A DNA stretch of 64,000 nt, taken from NCBI RefSeq assembly GCF_003864295.1, contig NZ_BDQK01000016.1, positions 124,001-188,000 of the forward strand. The letters are read 5' to 3'. Shown here in pieces: positions 32,083 through 41,345 of this stretch. The notes below the pieces were generated by a model that saw only the letters and a program-made list of their open reading frames with translations, did not search any database and was not told where the DNA came from. The DNA comes from Aphanothece sacrum FPU1 (GTDB lineage: Bacteria; Cyanobacteriota; Cyanobacteriia; Cyanobacteriales; Microcystaceae). A program made the translations under genes and the position numbers. Each line of letters starts with the position of its first letter. The first letter of the stretch is position 1.

Positions 32083-34701
32083 ATGCAACCAACTAATCCG
32101 AATCAATTTACTGAAAAAGCTTGGGAAGCCATCGTCAGAACTCCCGATATTGCTAAACAAAATACTCACCAACAAATTGAAACCGAACACTTAATGAAAT
32201 CTCTCTTAGAACAAGAGGGACTTGCTATTAGTATTTTTAATAAAGCTAATATTAGTGTGCAACGGTTACGAGATAGAACCGAAGACTTTATTAGTCGTCA
32301 ACCCAAAATATCTAATCCGGGTGAGTCTGTTTATCTTGGCCGTAGTTTAGATAGTCTTCTGGACAGGGCTGAACAGTTTCGGAAAGAATTTGAAGATGAA
32401 TATATTTCTATCGAACATTTACTGTTAGCTTATACGAAGGATGACCGCTTTGGTAAAATTTTATTGAATGAATTTGGTTTGACGGAAAGTAAGTTAAAAG
32501 AAATCATTAAACAAGTGAGAGGAACTCAAAAAGTGACGGATCAAAATCCAGAAGGGAAATATGAATCTTTGGAAAAATATGGGCGTGATTTAACTCAATT
32601 AGCCAGAGAAGGTAAACTAGACCCAGTAATTGGGAGAGATGATGAAATTCGCCGGACTATTCAAATTCTTTCCCGTAGGACTAAAAATAATCCGGTTTTA
32701 ATTGGAGAACCTGGAGTGGGTAAAACTGCTATTGTAGAGGGATTAGCACAACGAATTATTAATAGAGACGTTCCTGAATCTTTACGGGATAGAAAGTTAA
32801 TTGCTTTGGATATGGGGGCATTAATTGCTGGAGCAAAATATCGAGGAGAATTTGAAGAAAGACTTAAAGCAGTGTTAAAAGAAGTGACAGATTCTCAAGG
32901 GAATATTGTCATGTTTATTGATGAAATTCATACGGTTGTGGGTGCAGGGGCAACTCAAGGGGCGATGGATGCAGGAAACCTTTTAAAACCTATGTTAGCG
33001 CGGGGAGAATTGCATTGTATTGGGGCGACAACTTTAGATGAATATCGTAAGTATATTGAGAAAGATGCAGCCTTAGAACGACGTTTTCAATCAGTGTTAG
33101 TTGATGAACCTAATGTAGTTGATACAATCTCAATTTTACGAGGATTAAAAGAACGTTATGAAGTCCATCATGGGGTCAAAATTGCTGATACGGCTTTAGT
33201 GGCTGCGGCTATGTTATCTAATCGTTATATTAGTGATCGTTTTTTACCGGATAAAGCGATTGATTTAGTTGATGAAGCTGCTGCTAAATTAAAGATGGAA
33301 ATTACGTCTAAACCTGAAGAATTAGATGAAATAGATCGCAAGGTTCTTCAGTTAGAAATGGAACGACTTTCTTTACAAAAAGAAGAGGCTCAAGCTTCTC
33401 GTGAACGGTTAGCAAAACTAGAAAAAGAGTTAGCTGATCTCAAGGAACAACAATCTCAACTTAATGCTCAATGGCAATCAGAAAAAGAAGTGATTGATCA
33501 GATTCAAACAGTTAAAGAAACTATCAATCAAATTAATCTAGAAATTCAGGAAGCTGAGCGAAATTATGATTTGAATAAAGCGGCTGAATTGCGTTATGGT
33601 AAATTAACTAATTTACAACGAAAAGTAAAAGAATTTGAAACTAAAATTGAGGAACGTCAGACAACCGGTAAAACACTATTACGTGAAGAAGTTGTAGAAA
33701 CTGATATTGCTGAAATTATTGCTAAATGGACAGGAATTCCCATTATTAAGTTAGTCGAATCTGAGAAGGAAAAACTATTACATTTAGAAGACGAACTTCA
33801 TGAAAGAGTCGTTGGTCAAGAAGAAGCTGTTACATTTGTAGCAGAAGCAATTCAGCGTTCTCGTGCTGGACTTTCTGATCCTAATCGTCCTACTGCTAGT
33901 TTTATCTTTTTGGGGCCAACAGGGGTAGGTAAAACTGAATTAGCTAAAGCCTTATCTCAAAATATTTTTGATACGGAAGATGCGTTAGTTCGGATTGATA
34001 TGTCTGAATATATGGAGAAGCATAGTGTATCTCGTTTAATTGGTGCGCCTCCAGGATATGTAGGCTATGATGAAGGGGGACAATTAACAGAAGCAATTCG
34101 TCGTCGTCCTTATTCTGTTATCTTGTTTGATGAGATAGAAAAAGCTCATGCTGATGTCTTCAATATGATGTTACAAATTCTTGATGATGGACGTTTAACG
34201 GACTCTCAAGGTCGTACAGTAGACTTTAAGAATACTATTATCATCATGACCAGTAATATCGGTTCTCAATACATTTTAGATGTGGTGGGTGATGATTCTC
34301 GTTATGATGAAATGCGTTCCCGTGTGATGGAAGCAATGGGTAATAGTTTCCGTCCTGAATTTCTTAATCGTATTGATGAAATTATTATTTTTCACGGGTT
34401 ACAAAAGTCTCAGTTACGGGAAATTGTTAAGTTACAAGTTCAACTACTGAAAACACGATTAGAAGAACAAAAAATGTCTCTTAAATTAGCTGACTCTGCT
34501 TTAGATTTTGTGGCGGATATCGGTTATAATCCTATTTATGGTGCCAGACCTTTAAAACGGGCGGTTCAAAGGTACTTAGAAACGTCTATTGCTAAGTCAA
34601 TTCTTAAGGGAGAATTTAAAGCAGGAGATACTATTTTTGTCGATGTAGAAGATGAAAGATTGAGCTTTAAACGGTTGCCTTCTGAGATGTTAATGGTTTA
34701 A
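32083..34701 (+). CDS. clpB: ATP-dependent disaggregase ClpB
   Basis: 872 aa, the expected full length. Order: N-terminal Clp repeats ([17 protein letters not shown]), AAA1 with Walker A GEPGVGKT and Walker B VMFIDEIH, a coiled-coil middle domain (about 410-530, [20 protein letters not shown]), then AAA2 with [19 protein letters not shown] and the pore loop GYVGYDEGG. It rescues aggregated proteins together with DnaK. There is no IGF/IGL loop for ClpP binding, as expected. No CIRCE element is seen in the 207-bp upstream region, so HrcA control is not indicated. A GGGGCATAATA hairpin follows the gene. Confidence 0.97.
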   Translation: MQPTNPNQFTEKAWEAIVRTPDIAKQNTHQQIETEHLMKSLLEQEGLAISIFNKANISVQRLRDRTEDFISRQPKISNPGESVYLGRSLDSLLDRAEQFRKEFEDEYISIEHLLLAYTKDDRFGKILLNEFGLTESKLKEIIKQVRGTQKVTDQNPEGKYESLEKYGRDLTQLAREGKLDPVIGRDDEIRRTIQILSRRTKNNPVLIGEPGVGKTAIVEGLAQRIINRDVPESLRDRKLIALDMGALIAGAKYRGEFEERLKAVLKEVTDSQGNIVMFIDEIHTVVGAGATQGAMDAGNLLKPMLARGELHCIGATTLDEYRKYIEKDAALERRFQSVLVDEPNVVDTISILRGLKERYEVHHGVKIADTALVAAAMLSNRYISDRFLPDKAIDLVDEAAAKLKMEITSKPEELDEIDRKVLQLEMERLSLQKEEAQASRERLAKLEKELADLKEQQSQLNAQWQSEKEVIDQIQTVKETINQINLEIQEAERNYDLNKAAELRYGKLTNLQRKVKEFETKIEERQTTGKTLLREEVVETDIAEIIAKWTGIPIIKLVESEKEKLLHLEDELHERVVGQEEAVTFVAEAIQRSRAGLSDPNRPTASFIFLGPTGVGKTELAKALSQNIFDTEDALVRIDMSEYMEKHSVSRLIGAPPGYVGYDEGGQLTEAIRRRPYSVILFDEIEKAHADVFNMMLQILDDGRLTDSQGRTVDFKNTIIIMTSNIGSQYILDVVGDDSRYDEMRSRVMEAMGNSFRPEFLNRIDEIIIFHGLQKSQLREIVKLQVQLLKTRLEEQKMSLKLADSALDFVADIGYNPIYGARPLKRAVQRYLETSIAKSILKGEFKAGDTIFVDVEDERLSFKRLPSEMLMV

Positions 34702-34708
34702 TTAAATA

Positions 34709-34742
34709 GGGGCATAATATGAGAGTAATACTATTATGCCCT
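34709..34742 (+). terminator. hairpin after clpB
   Basis: Stem GGGCATAATA (34710-34719) / TATTATGCCC (34732-34741), 10 bp with a 12-nt loop. It lacks a strong U tract. A second hairpin with arms GGGCATGGCA/TGCCATGCCC follows at about 34763-34823. Confidence 0.55.
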
Positions 34743-34918
34743 GACCAAGTTTTAATCTAAGTTGGGCATGGCAGAGCATGAATATTTAGGATAAGATTAG
34801 ATGATTCTCTGATGCCATGCCCCTACAAATATTATACTTAAATATTATTAATGTCATTACGAGTGGACAATAATGGTAAAATAGTGACTTGTTGTTAATC
34901 AGGTTGAATTTAATTAAT

Positions 34919-35143
34919 ATGTGGCGAGTCAATATTTATTGTAGTGGAGATGATTGGAAACGCTATGGTGCTGACTTTAAAGAAATGACGAAAAAATATC
35001 AATCTGAATTGATAGTTTCCCAAAAAATGCCCGATGAAACGCGTATTATGGCTTACAAAATTGAGGGTATTAACGAAGCAGAAAGCTTTCAGGAAGATTG
35101 TATTAAGTTTTCTGGATTTACTTCTGATTATGAATCTTTTTAA
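34919..35143 (+). CDS. small protein of unknown function
   Basis: 74 aa from the ATG at 34919; a longer frame from 34889 starts in a non-coding-looking leader. Sequence features: WRVNIYCSGDDWKRYGADFK at the N-terminus and a mixed alpha/beta pattern, EDCIKFSGFTSDYESF at the end. No domain recognised. Its stop overlaps the stop of the convergent GT2 gene by 4 bp. Confidence 0.5.
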   Translation: MWRVNIYCSGDDWKRYGADFKEMTKKYQSELIVSQKMPDETRIMAYKIEGINEAESFQEDCIKFSGFTSDYESF

Positions 35144-36162
35144 AAATGATTTACTTTAGCGATTGGTATTATTGAACGGTTCAGCTTTTGATTATAGTGT
35201 TCCGTGTCAAACCCCAAGTGTTCACGAACTAGATATAAAGGACGACGTTTATCTTCTCTGTAAATGCGACCAACATATTCCCCAATTACCCCTAAAAAGA
35301 CCAATTGAATGCCTCCAATAAATAGAGTAGCCATGAATAATAATGTCCAACCAGGAACCCAAATTGAGGTAAATAATCGCAATATTAAAGCATAAATAAT
35401 ACCCGCTAAAGATAAGCCAAAAGTCAATAATCCAGCCCAAATTGCCATTCTTAAAGGAACCAAAGAAAAAGATAAAATCCCATCCATAGCAAAGCGGAAC
35501 ATTTTCCATAAGGGATATTTACTCACTCCCGCAAATCTTTGGGCCCGTTGATAGGGAACTGGAATCTGACGAAACCCGACCCAACTGACCATCCCTCGGA
35601 GGAAGCGATCACGTTCTGGCATATGTTTTAACGCTTCTACCACACGACGATCCATCAGACGAAAATCCCCCGTATCTAGGGGAATAGCTACGTCTGACAG
35701 ATGGTTGATTAAACGATAGAAAGCCTTAGCAGTCCACAGTTTAAATGCGGTTTCTCCCGGTCTATCTGTCCGAACCCCATAGGCCACATCGTAACCTTTG
35801 CGCCATTGTTCTATCATGTCTGGAATGACTTCAGGAGGATCTTGTAAATCCGCATCAATGAGAACAACTGCATCTCCTGAAATGTAGTCTAAACCTGCGG
35901 TGACAGCCATTTGATGGCCAAAGTTTCGAGAGAGTAACACCACTTTGACTCTTTTATCGTCCCGTTGCAAGTGACGCAACAGTTCAGATGTTTGATCTTG
36001 ACTGCCATCATCAACATAAATGACTTCAAAGGAGGGGGTTATTTGTTCTAAAACCCTGACTAAACGATGGTGAGTCTGGTTGATGACTTCTTCTTCGTTG
36101 TAACAGGGGACAATGACTGAGATCAACAAGGTGATTTTCTCCTCACAACAGACTTTCGACAC
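35140..36162 (-). CDS. GT2 family polyprenyl-phosphate glycosyltransferase (GtrB/DPM1-like)
   Basis: 340 aa. A GT-A domain with ISVIVPCYNEEEVINQTHHR, VIYVDDGSQDQTSELL and the metal site DADLQDPPEVI is followed by two C-terminal membrane helices (GLLTFGLSLAGIIYALILRL; ATLFIGGIQLVFLGVIGEYVG). Such enzymes move a sugar from a nucleotide to undecaprenyl or dolichyl phosphate at the cytosolic membrane face. The product can feed GT-C membrane glycosyltransferases, several of which lie in the next 14 kb. The start MSKVCCEEK is the only sensible choice. Same strand as the FkbM gene 40 bp upstream. Confidence 0.9.
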   Translation of the reverse strand: MSKVCCEEKITLLISVIVPCYNEEEVINQTHHRLVRVLEQITPSFEVIYVDDGSQDQTSELLRHLQRDDKRVKVVLLSRNFGHQMAVTAGLDYISGDAVVLIDADLQDPPEVIPDMIEQWRKGYDVAYGVRTDRPGETAFKLWTAKAFYRLINHLSDVAIPLDTGDFRLMDRRVVEALKHMPERDRFLRGMVSWVGFRQIPVPYQRAQRFAGVSKYPLWKMFRFAMDGILSFSLVPLRMAIWAGLLTFGLSLAGIIYALILRLFTSIWVPGWTLLFMATLFIGGIQLVFLGVIGEYVGRIYREDKRRPLYLVREHLGFDTEHYNQKLNRSIIPIAKVNHF

Positions 36163-36202
36163 TTGCCACTGATGCTAACTTAAGAGAGGGAGTCTTAAGA
36201 CA

Positions 36203-37120
36203 TTATTGATGAGTTTTGGCCGGTATACAGAGTAAAGTATGTCCTTCAAGGCGAGTTTCGTAGCCTAGATGACTCAAGAAGGGTTCAACCCCTAATAAGG
36301 CTGATTCTCCGGTTTGAACATCTTTATGTATATCAATACAAAGGTATGGTAGATAGGTAGTCAGGGTAGTTTTAGCCCCATGTAAAGCATATAGTTCAAA
36401 ACCTTCAATATCAATTTTTAATGCTTTGGGTTGTAAATTATGGGCCGCTACATAATCATCAATTGTTGTTACTTCGACTTTGTAAGTTTCATGTTTAAGA
36501 CTATGACTAACCGTTGGCGCATTGAGGGTCGAAACATCTGAAGCCCAAGTTAATTCATTATCGGGAGTATATTCTATAAATTCCGCTTCTCCTGGTTTAT
36601 CTGCGATCGCGGCTTTGACAACTGTTACATTATCAAGATGATTTAAGTCAACAATTTGTTGTAAAAAATGTTGTGTTCTTTTAGCAGGTTCAAAGGCATA
36701 AACATGACCCTGAGAACCAACAGCACGAGATAAAGGAAGGGCAATTACACCAAAAGCAGAACCAATATCTAAGACGGTATCTCCTTCTTTAATCTGGGAA
36801 CAAAGCCAATTAGAACAGTGAGTTTCTACATAATAAGTCAATTTCTTATCATTTTTAGGATGTAGACAGTGAGGATAAATTCTTAACATCTCTACTGGTG
36901 CGAGAACTTCCATATCGTTCATCTGACAAGTTAGAATAGAACCTGATTTATTTTCAGTTACTAATTCCTGACAGGTTTCTCTAAGAAGTTGTTGATTGAG
37001 TTTTTCTAATAATTCGATAGTTTGGCTCTGTTGTTGTTGTAAACTAATAACTTGGTTTTCAAGGTGGGTCAGTCCCAAAGCCTTACGGATAAAGAGTTTT
37101 ATTGAATTTATTATTGCCAT
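36203..37120 (-). CDS. FkbM family methyltransferase, copy 1
   Basis: 305 aa. A short helical N-terminus (QVISLQQQQSQTIELLEKLN) precedes a Rossmann SAM-binding domain with the motif I GDTVLDIGSAFGVIALPLSR, VYAFEPAKRTQHFL, and the FkbM block PKALKIDIEGFELYALHGA. FkbM enzymes O-methylate sugars or other hydroxyls and are frequent in polysaccharide loci. It precedes the GT2 gene on the same strand. A second FkbM gene is at 48748-49908. Confidence 0.88.
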   Translation of the reverse strand: MAIINSIKLFIRKALGLTHLENQVISLQQQQSQTIELLEKLNQQLLRETCQELVTENKSGSILTCQMNDMEVLAPVEMLRIYPHCLHPKNDKKLTYYVETHCSNWLCSQIKEGDTVLDIGSAFGVIALPLSRAVGSQGHVYAFEPAKRTQHFLQQIVDLNHLDNVTVVKAAIADKPGEAEFIEYTPDNELTWASDVSTLNAPTVSHSLKHETYKVEVTTIDDYVAAHNLQPKALKIDIEGFELYALHGAKTTLTTYLPYLCIDIHKDVQTGESALLGVEPFLSHLGYETRLEGHTLLCIPAKTHQ

Positions 37121-37372
37121 GTTTTTAAGATATTAATCAGTTTCAATTTTTAATTTATGCAGATCCAAAGTTCATTGGACTGAGTATAGCATGAGAAAGT
37201 TCCCGAAATTGTCCTTGACACTTAGCCATCTTTCGATTAATGTGACACAATATGTTAAATAGTACATTTATGTGATTAAATAGGTCAAAAATATTCATTT
37301 TAAGTTTGTTCTAACCTATTGAGGGCTTAACAATTAAACAGAGTATCGATAAATTTTGTCTAGGTTCTTATT

Positions 37373-39154
37373 ATGTTTTTAGTTGTCCATCAAAAAAAAG
37401 TTGGTTTTATTATACTTAGTTGTATTTATTTTTTAATAGGAATTTTTTTGATTTTTCAAACCTCAATTACGGGGGATGAACCGGCTTATCTTGGGGCAGC
37501 TTATGCTTATAGTCAAGGGTTAGGATTAAATGTAGAACATCCTTTATTATTAAAATTGATAAATGGGGCTTCTTTAAAACTTTTTTTTCAAAATTTACAG
37601 GTGTCAGTTCCTCTTATTGATCAAATTCAAAATTATGACAGTGCTGAGGGACGTTTAGCCTCTTTCCAAGTTGGTTATCATCTTTTAATGGGTTATCCTG
37701 AACACTTTTTTAATATTATTTATGTTTCTCGTTTTGGTTATTTATTATTTAATAGTATATTTTTAATTTGGTTATATTTTTATACATTTGTTTTTAAATT
37801 TATTAATTCTAATGTATCTTTAATTTTCTTAACTCTTTATATTTTTTCTCCGAGTTTTTATTCTCATAGTTTTTTAGCCACTTTTGATGTACCTGCTTCT
37901 CTCTATGGTTTAGGAAGTATTTTATCAGCCATTCTTCTTAGCTTTAATTTAGAGAAGCTATTCCAAAAAGAAATTTTACTTCATTTTATAATTAACACAA
38001 TCTTAATATTTTTAGCGATCAATATAAAATTTAGTAACTTAATTATTATACCAATCATCATAGGAGTTTATGGAATTACTATATTTTACCTAATTTGTGA
38101 TAAACAAAAAAAATTAGCTATCTGTTACAGTATTTTAGCAATCATTAGTTTGTTGGCGCAAATCGGTTTAATTAATATCATGTATAACCTAGCATTTGGT
38201 AATTTATCACAGCCTGAAGTTCAGAGCAATTTTGAATACTATTGGCAAGGGATAAAAATGAATCTTAATACATCAAATGGAGTTCGTGAACCATTTTTTA
38301 AAGATCGTTTTTTGCCGATTAATTACTTAGAATATTTGTTGAGAATTTTTTGGTTTAAGGAAAATCCAGGATTTTTGATCATGATTGTGCTTATCTTAGT
38401 TAGTTTAATTACTTCAATTCAGCACAATAGAAACTTATTTACGAAAATTAATTTTTTCCAGAAAATCAAAATAAACTTCAACTCACTATTAATATTAGCT
38501 TTTACTTTATATCCTATAATTTATCTAGGTTTATTGAGTAAAAGTAGATTAATTATTGGTTATCGATATTTTTATCCAATTCTCATTTTTTTGTATTTAT
38601 TCACTGCCATCTTTTTATTAATTGTTACCAAAAAATTAAAAAAACAACGAGAAATAATAGGAGTGTGTTTAGGTATTTATATAGTTTTTGGTATTGTAGG
38701 AATTCCTCAATCTCTAAGTTATGTTAATCCTTTATGGTTTAATGAGAAATGGCAACTAACCGATGATTCTACTGTCAACTGGGGACAAGAAAACTATCAG
38801 GCTGTACAATACCTAGTTAATAATAAACTACTACCTCCTAAAAATGTAAATATAATAGCGCAACAAACATTTGGAGTTATAATTAATATTAATCAATATT
38901 TAGAGATTATTGCTAAACAAAAAAATTATCCCATTGATATTCAATCTTATTATGCTCATCCCCCATTTAATCCTCTAGAAGATGAAATTACTAAACTACC
39001 CGATAAATATTTATTAATTGATAGTAGTATCAAACAGAAAATAGTAGCAAACACCTCTCAAAATTTTGTAGCCGCTAAAAACTGGGACTATTTACAAAGC
39101 CATCAACCGATTTATTCTTATAACAAAATAATGTTTATTTATCAACTCAGATAA
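37373..39154 (+). CDS. GT-C/GT39-like membrane glycosyltransferase
   Basis: 593 aa with roughly ten to eleven membrane helices. The first lumenal loop has the acidic motif TGDEPAYLGAAYAYSQGLGL and VEHPLLLKL, which matches the DE-type catalytic loop of PMT/ArnT-like GT-C enzymes that use lipid-linked sugars. The C-terminal 130 residues are soluble, starting SYVNPLWFNEKWQLTDDSTV and NWGQENYQAV, a feature of a conserved dolichyl-phosphate-mannosyltransferase-like group. First gene of a plus-strand trio (4-bp gap to the next). Codon use is very AT-rich. The substrate is unknown. Confidence 0.72.
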   Translation: MFLVVHQKKVGFIILSCIYFLIGIFLIFQTSITGDEPAYLGAAYAYSQGLGLNVEHPLLLKLINGASLKLFFQNLQVSVPLIDQIQNYDSAEGRLASFQVGYHLLMGYPEHFFNIIYVSRFGYLLFNSIFLIWLYFYTFVFKFINSNVSLIFLTLYIFSPSFYSHSFLATFDVPASLYGLGSILSAILLSFNLEKLFQKEILLHFIINTILIFLAINIKFSNLIIIPIIIGVYGITIFYLICDKQKKLAICYSILAIISLLAQIGLINIMYNLAFGNLSQPEVQSNFEYYWQGIKMNLNTSNGVREPFFKDRFLPINYLEYLLRIFWFKENPGFLIMIVLILVSLITSIQHNRNLFTKINFFQKIKINFNSLLILAFTLYPIIYLGLLSKSRLIIGYRYFYPILIFLYLFTAIFLLIVTKKLKKQREIIGVCLGIYIVFGIVGIPQSLSYVNPLWFNEKWQLTDDSTVNWGQENYQAVQYLVNNKLLPPKNVNIIAQQTFGVIININQYLEIIAKQKNYPIDIQSYYAHPPFNPLEDEITKLPDKYLLIDSSIKQKIVANTSQNFVAAKNWDYLQSHQPIYSYNKIMFIYQLR

Positions 39155-39158
39155 AAAA

Positions 39159-41345
39159 ATGTCATCAATAAAATTCTGGTTAATTAGTCATCGTCGTCAC
39201 TTATTAGTTTTGCTACTTTATGGAATAATTGCCATAGCTTTAATGGGCCCAATGGCTTCATCTTCAGTAATTTTTTCAACAGGAGAAACTGGGCCACATT
39301 TAGGTTATTTAATTCAAGCAAAAATGGCTTTAGAAGAAGGACAATTTCCCCTACGAATTGCTCCCATTGAAAATAATGGTTGGCGTTATGCTGCCTTTCA
39401 ATTTTACAGTCAAATTCCCTATACTTTAGGAGCATTAATTTACAAATTTATTACTCCTGAAAATCCTTATACTGCATATAAAATAATGCTCTGGTGTTCT
39501 TTAACTATCGGAGGCTTCTTTATTTATAATCTCAGTTTATGGCTAACGCGCCGTCAAATTCCAGGGATTTTAGCCGGGGTATCTTATATGTCAGCCCCCT
39601 ATTTTCTGAATACAATTCATGCTCGCGGTGCTTTTCCTGAATCTATTGCTCAAGGCATTTTACCTATTGTTATTTATTATGTAATTCGTTGTTATAATAG
39701 TTCTAAACCTCGTTATATTTTACTCAGTAGTCTTGCTTGGTTTGCCCTAGCAACAACCCATATTATTACCTTTGTTTATGGGTCATTATTTATTGGTCTA
39801 TGGGGATTTTTATTAATCATAAAAACAAGTTTTTTAGGTCAAATAGATAGGCAATCATATAAATTATCTCTAGTAATTAAAACTCTTCATTTTCCAGTAT
39901 TAAGAAGTAAATTAATACGAATTAGTTGCTCCTATATTTTAAGTTGGTTATTAGGCCTATATTTTCTAATCCCAGTAGTATTTGAATCGACTACCTTGAG
40001 TATGCGGGTTCAACTTAATACCATCAATCCTTATGTGACTAATTGGATGTCTCCCTTAGCTAATTTACTATCTCCTACTGCGCTTTCACCCCTTCCCACT
40101 CCAACTGGAGATTCTCCAACTTATGGCTTAAATCCGGCAGTTGGTTGGATTTTTTTAGCTGCTTGGGGTGTAGTTTTTTATTATTATTATTTTAGACAAA
40201 AATTACCTCCTCGTCTTCAAGTAACAAGACCTTATATTTTGGGGTTATTATGGATTTTTATTCTTGTTTTATTCATTACTTGGAGTCCTATAGACTTCTG
40301 GAGTTTCTTACCTAAAACATTTTGGGTAACTCAATTTACTTTTCGTTTTTTAACTCATATTATGTGGACTGGAGCATTATTAACAGGTTATGCAGTAGTT
40401 ATTTTATTTCGACAAAAGTTAGAATCTAAACATCTAATTATTGGCATTTTAATTATTATATTAGCCAGTAGTCCTTGGCTTCCTAATCCTCGTGGTACTT
40501 TGACAGTGGATGAAGTTCTAAAAAGTCCCTTATTTCGCTATTCAGGTGCTTTAGATTATCTCAACCGTAGTCCTCTAAAAGCATTATACGGCAATGCTCA
40601 AATGCCTTTACTACCTAATTCTTGGATTCCCGGAGGTGATGCTTGGGATGCCTTTAATACTCGTCCTTTATTAATAATTCCTGAAAATGACAATAATTGG
40701 CAAACTTGGCCTCTTTGGCAACCTGGAGAAAATCCTATATTAGTATTAGAAGGTAGGGTGTTTCAAGATAGATTAGCTGGACCAACTATCTTATCAGTTT
40801 TATCTAATGGGAAACTAATAGCAGAAATATCTTTAAATCAACCTCAAATCAGTTGGAGTATTCCTTTTAAAGATGCAAAAACTGACGAAAAGAGTTTTAA
40901 TATACAATTTATTTATAAAGGAATTACTCAGAATGGACAACGACCTAGAGTAGAAGTAGATAACTTATATTTTCAAGGTATTTCACCTACAAATACTGTT
41001 ATTCCTCTTAAGTTTACAAAAGATAAATGTGACCTATACGGGATGGAAACTTTATGTAAAATATCCGTCAATGAAACTGCTCAAGTTGTTCAACTTCCTG
41101 TGCTTTATTATCCCAATATGCAACGAGTTGAAGTAAATGGGAAAAAAGTTCCATATTTTGCGACTAATTATCATGATTATAATGTAGTTGGTATTCGCTT
41201 AAAACCCGATACCTATGAGATTAAAGTTATCTTTATTGGGTTAGCTTGGGCTAACTGGATTAGTTTTGTGGCTTGGATTACTCTAATTACCATAAGTGCT
41301 TTTAGACTTTATCAGTCGAAACTAAAACTAAAACAAATATTATGA
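39159..41345 (+). CDS. multi-pass membrane protein (PTPS-related / YfhO-like), paralogue 1
   Basis: 728 aa, about a dozen membrane helices followed by a soluble beta-rich domain of about 200 residues and a last anchoring helix. Blocks conserved with the next gene: ALMGPMASSSVIFSTGETGP, EEGQFPLRIAPIENNGWRYA, RGAFPESIAQGILPIVIYYV, ATTHIITFVYG and RFLTHIMWTGALLTGY. This architecture belongs to the membrane family annotated as 6-pyruvoyl-tetrahydropterin synthase-related, whose members resemble GT-C enzymes; the name does not imply pterin synthesis. It probably transfers or assembles sugars on the periplasmic side. It overlaps the next gene by 4 bp. Confidence 0.7.
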   Translation: MSSIKFWLISHRRHLLVLLLYGIIAIALMGPMASSSVIFSTGETGPHLGYLIQAKMALEEGQFPLRIAPIENNGWRYAAFQFYSQIPYTLGALIYKFITPENPYTAYKIMLWCSLTIGGFFIYNLSLWLTRRQIPGILAGVSYMSAPYFLNTIHARGAFPESIAQGILPIVIYYVIRCYNSSKPRYILLSSLAWFALATTHIITFVYGSLFIGLWGFLLIIKTSFLGQIDRQSYKLSLVIKTLHFPVLRSKLIRISCSYILSWLLGLYFLIPVVFESTTLSMRVQLNTINPYVTNWMSPLANLLSPTALSPLPTPTGDSPTYGLNPAVGWIFLAAWGVVFYYYYFRQKLPPRLQVTRPYILGLLWIFILVLFITWSPIDFWSFLPKTFWVTQFTFRFLTHIMWTGALLTGYAVVILFRQKLESKHLIIGILIIILASSPWLPNPRGTLTVDEVLKSPLFRYSGALDYLNRSPLKALYGNAQMPLLPNSWIPGGDAWDAFNTRPLLIIPENDNNWQTWPLWQPGENPILVLEGRVFQDRLAGPTILSVLSNGKLIAEISLNQPQISWSIPFKDAKTDEKSFNIQFIYKGITQNGQRPRVEVDNLYFQGISPTNTVIPLKFTKDKCDLYGMETLCKISVNETAQVVQLPVLYYPNMQRVEVNGKKVPYFATNYHDYNVVGIRLKPDTYEIKVIFIGLAWANWISFVAWITLITISAFRLYQSKLKLKQIL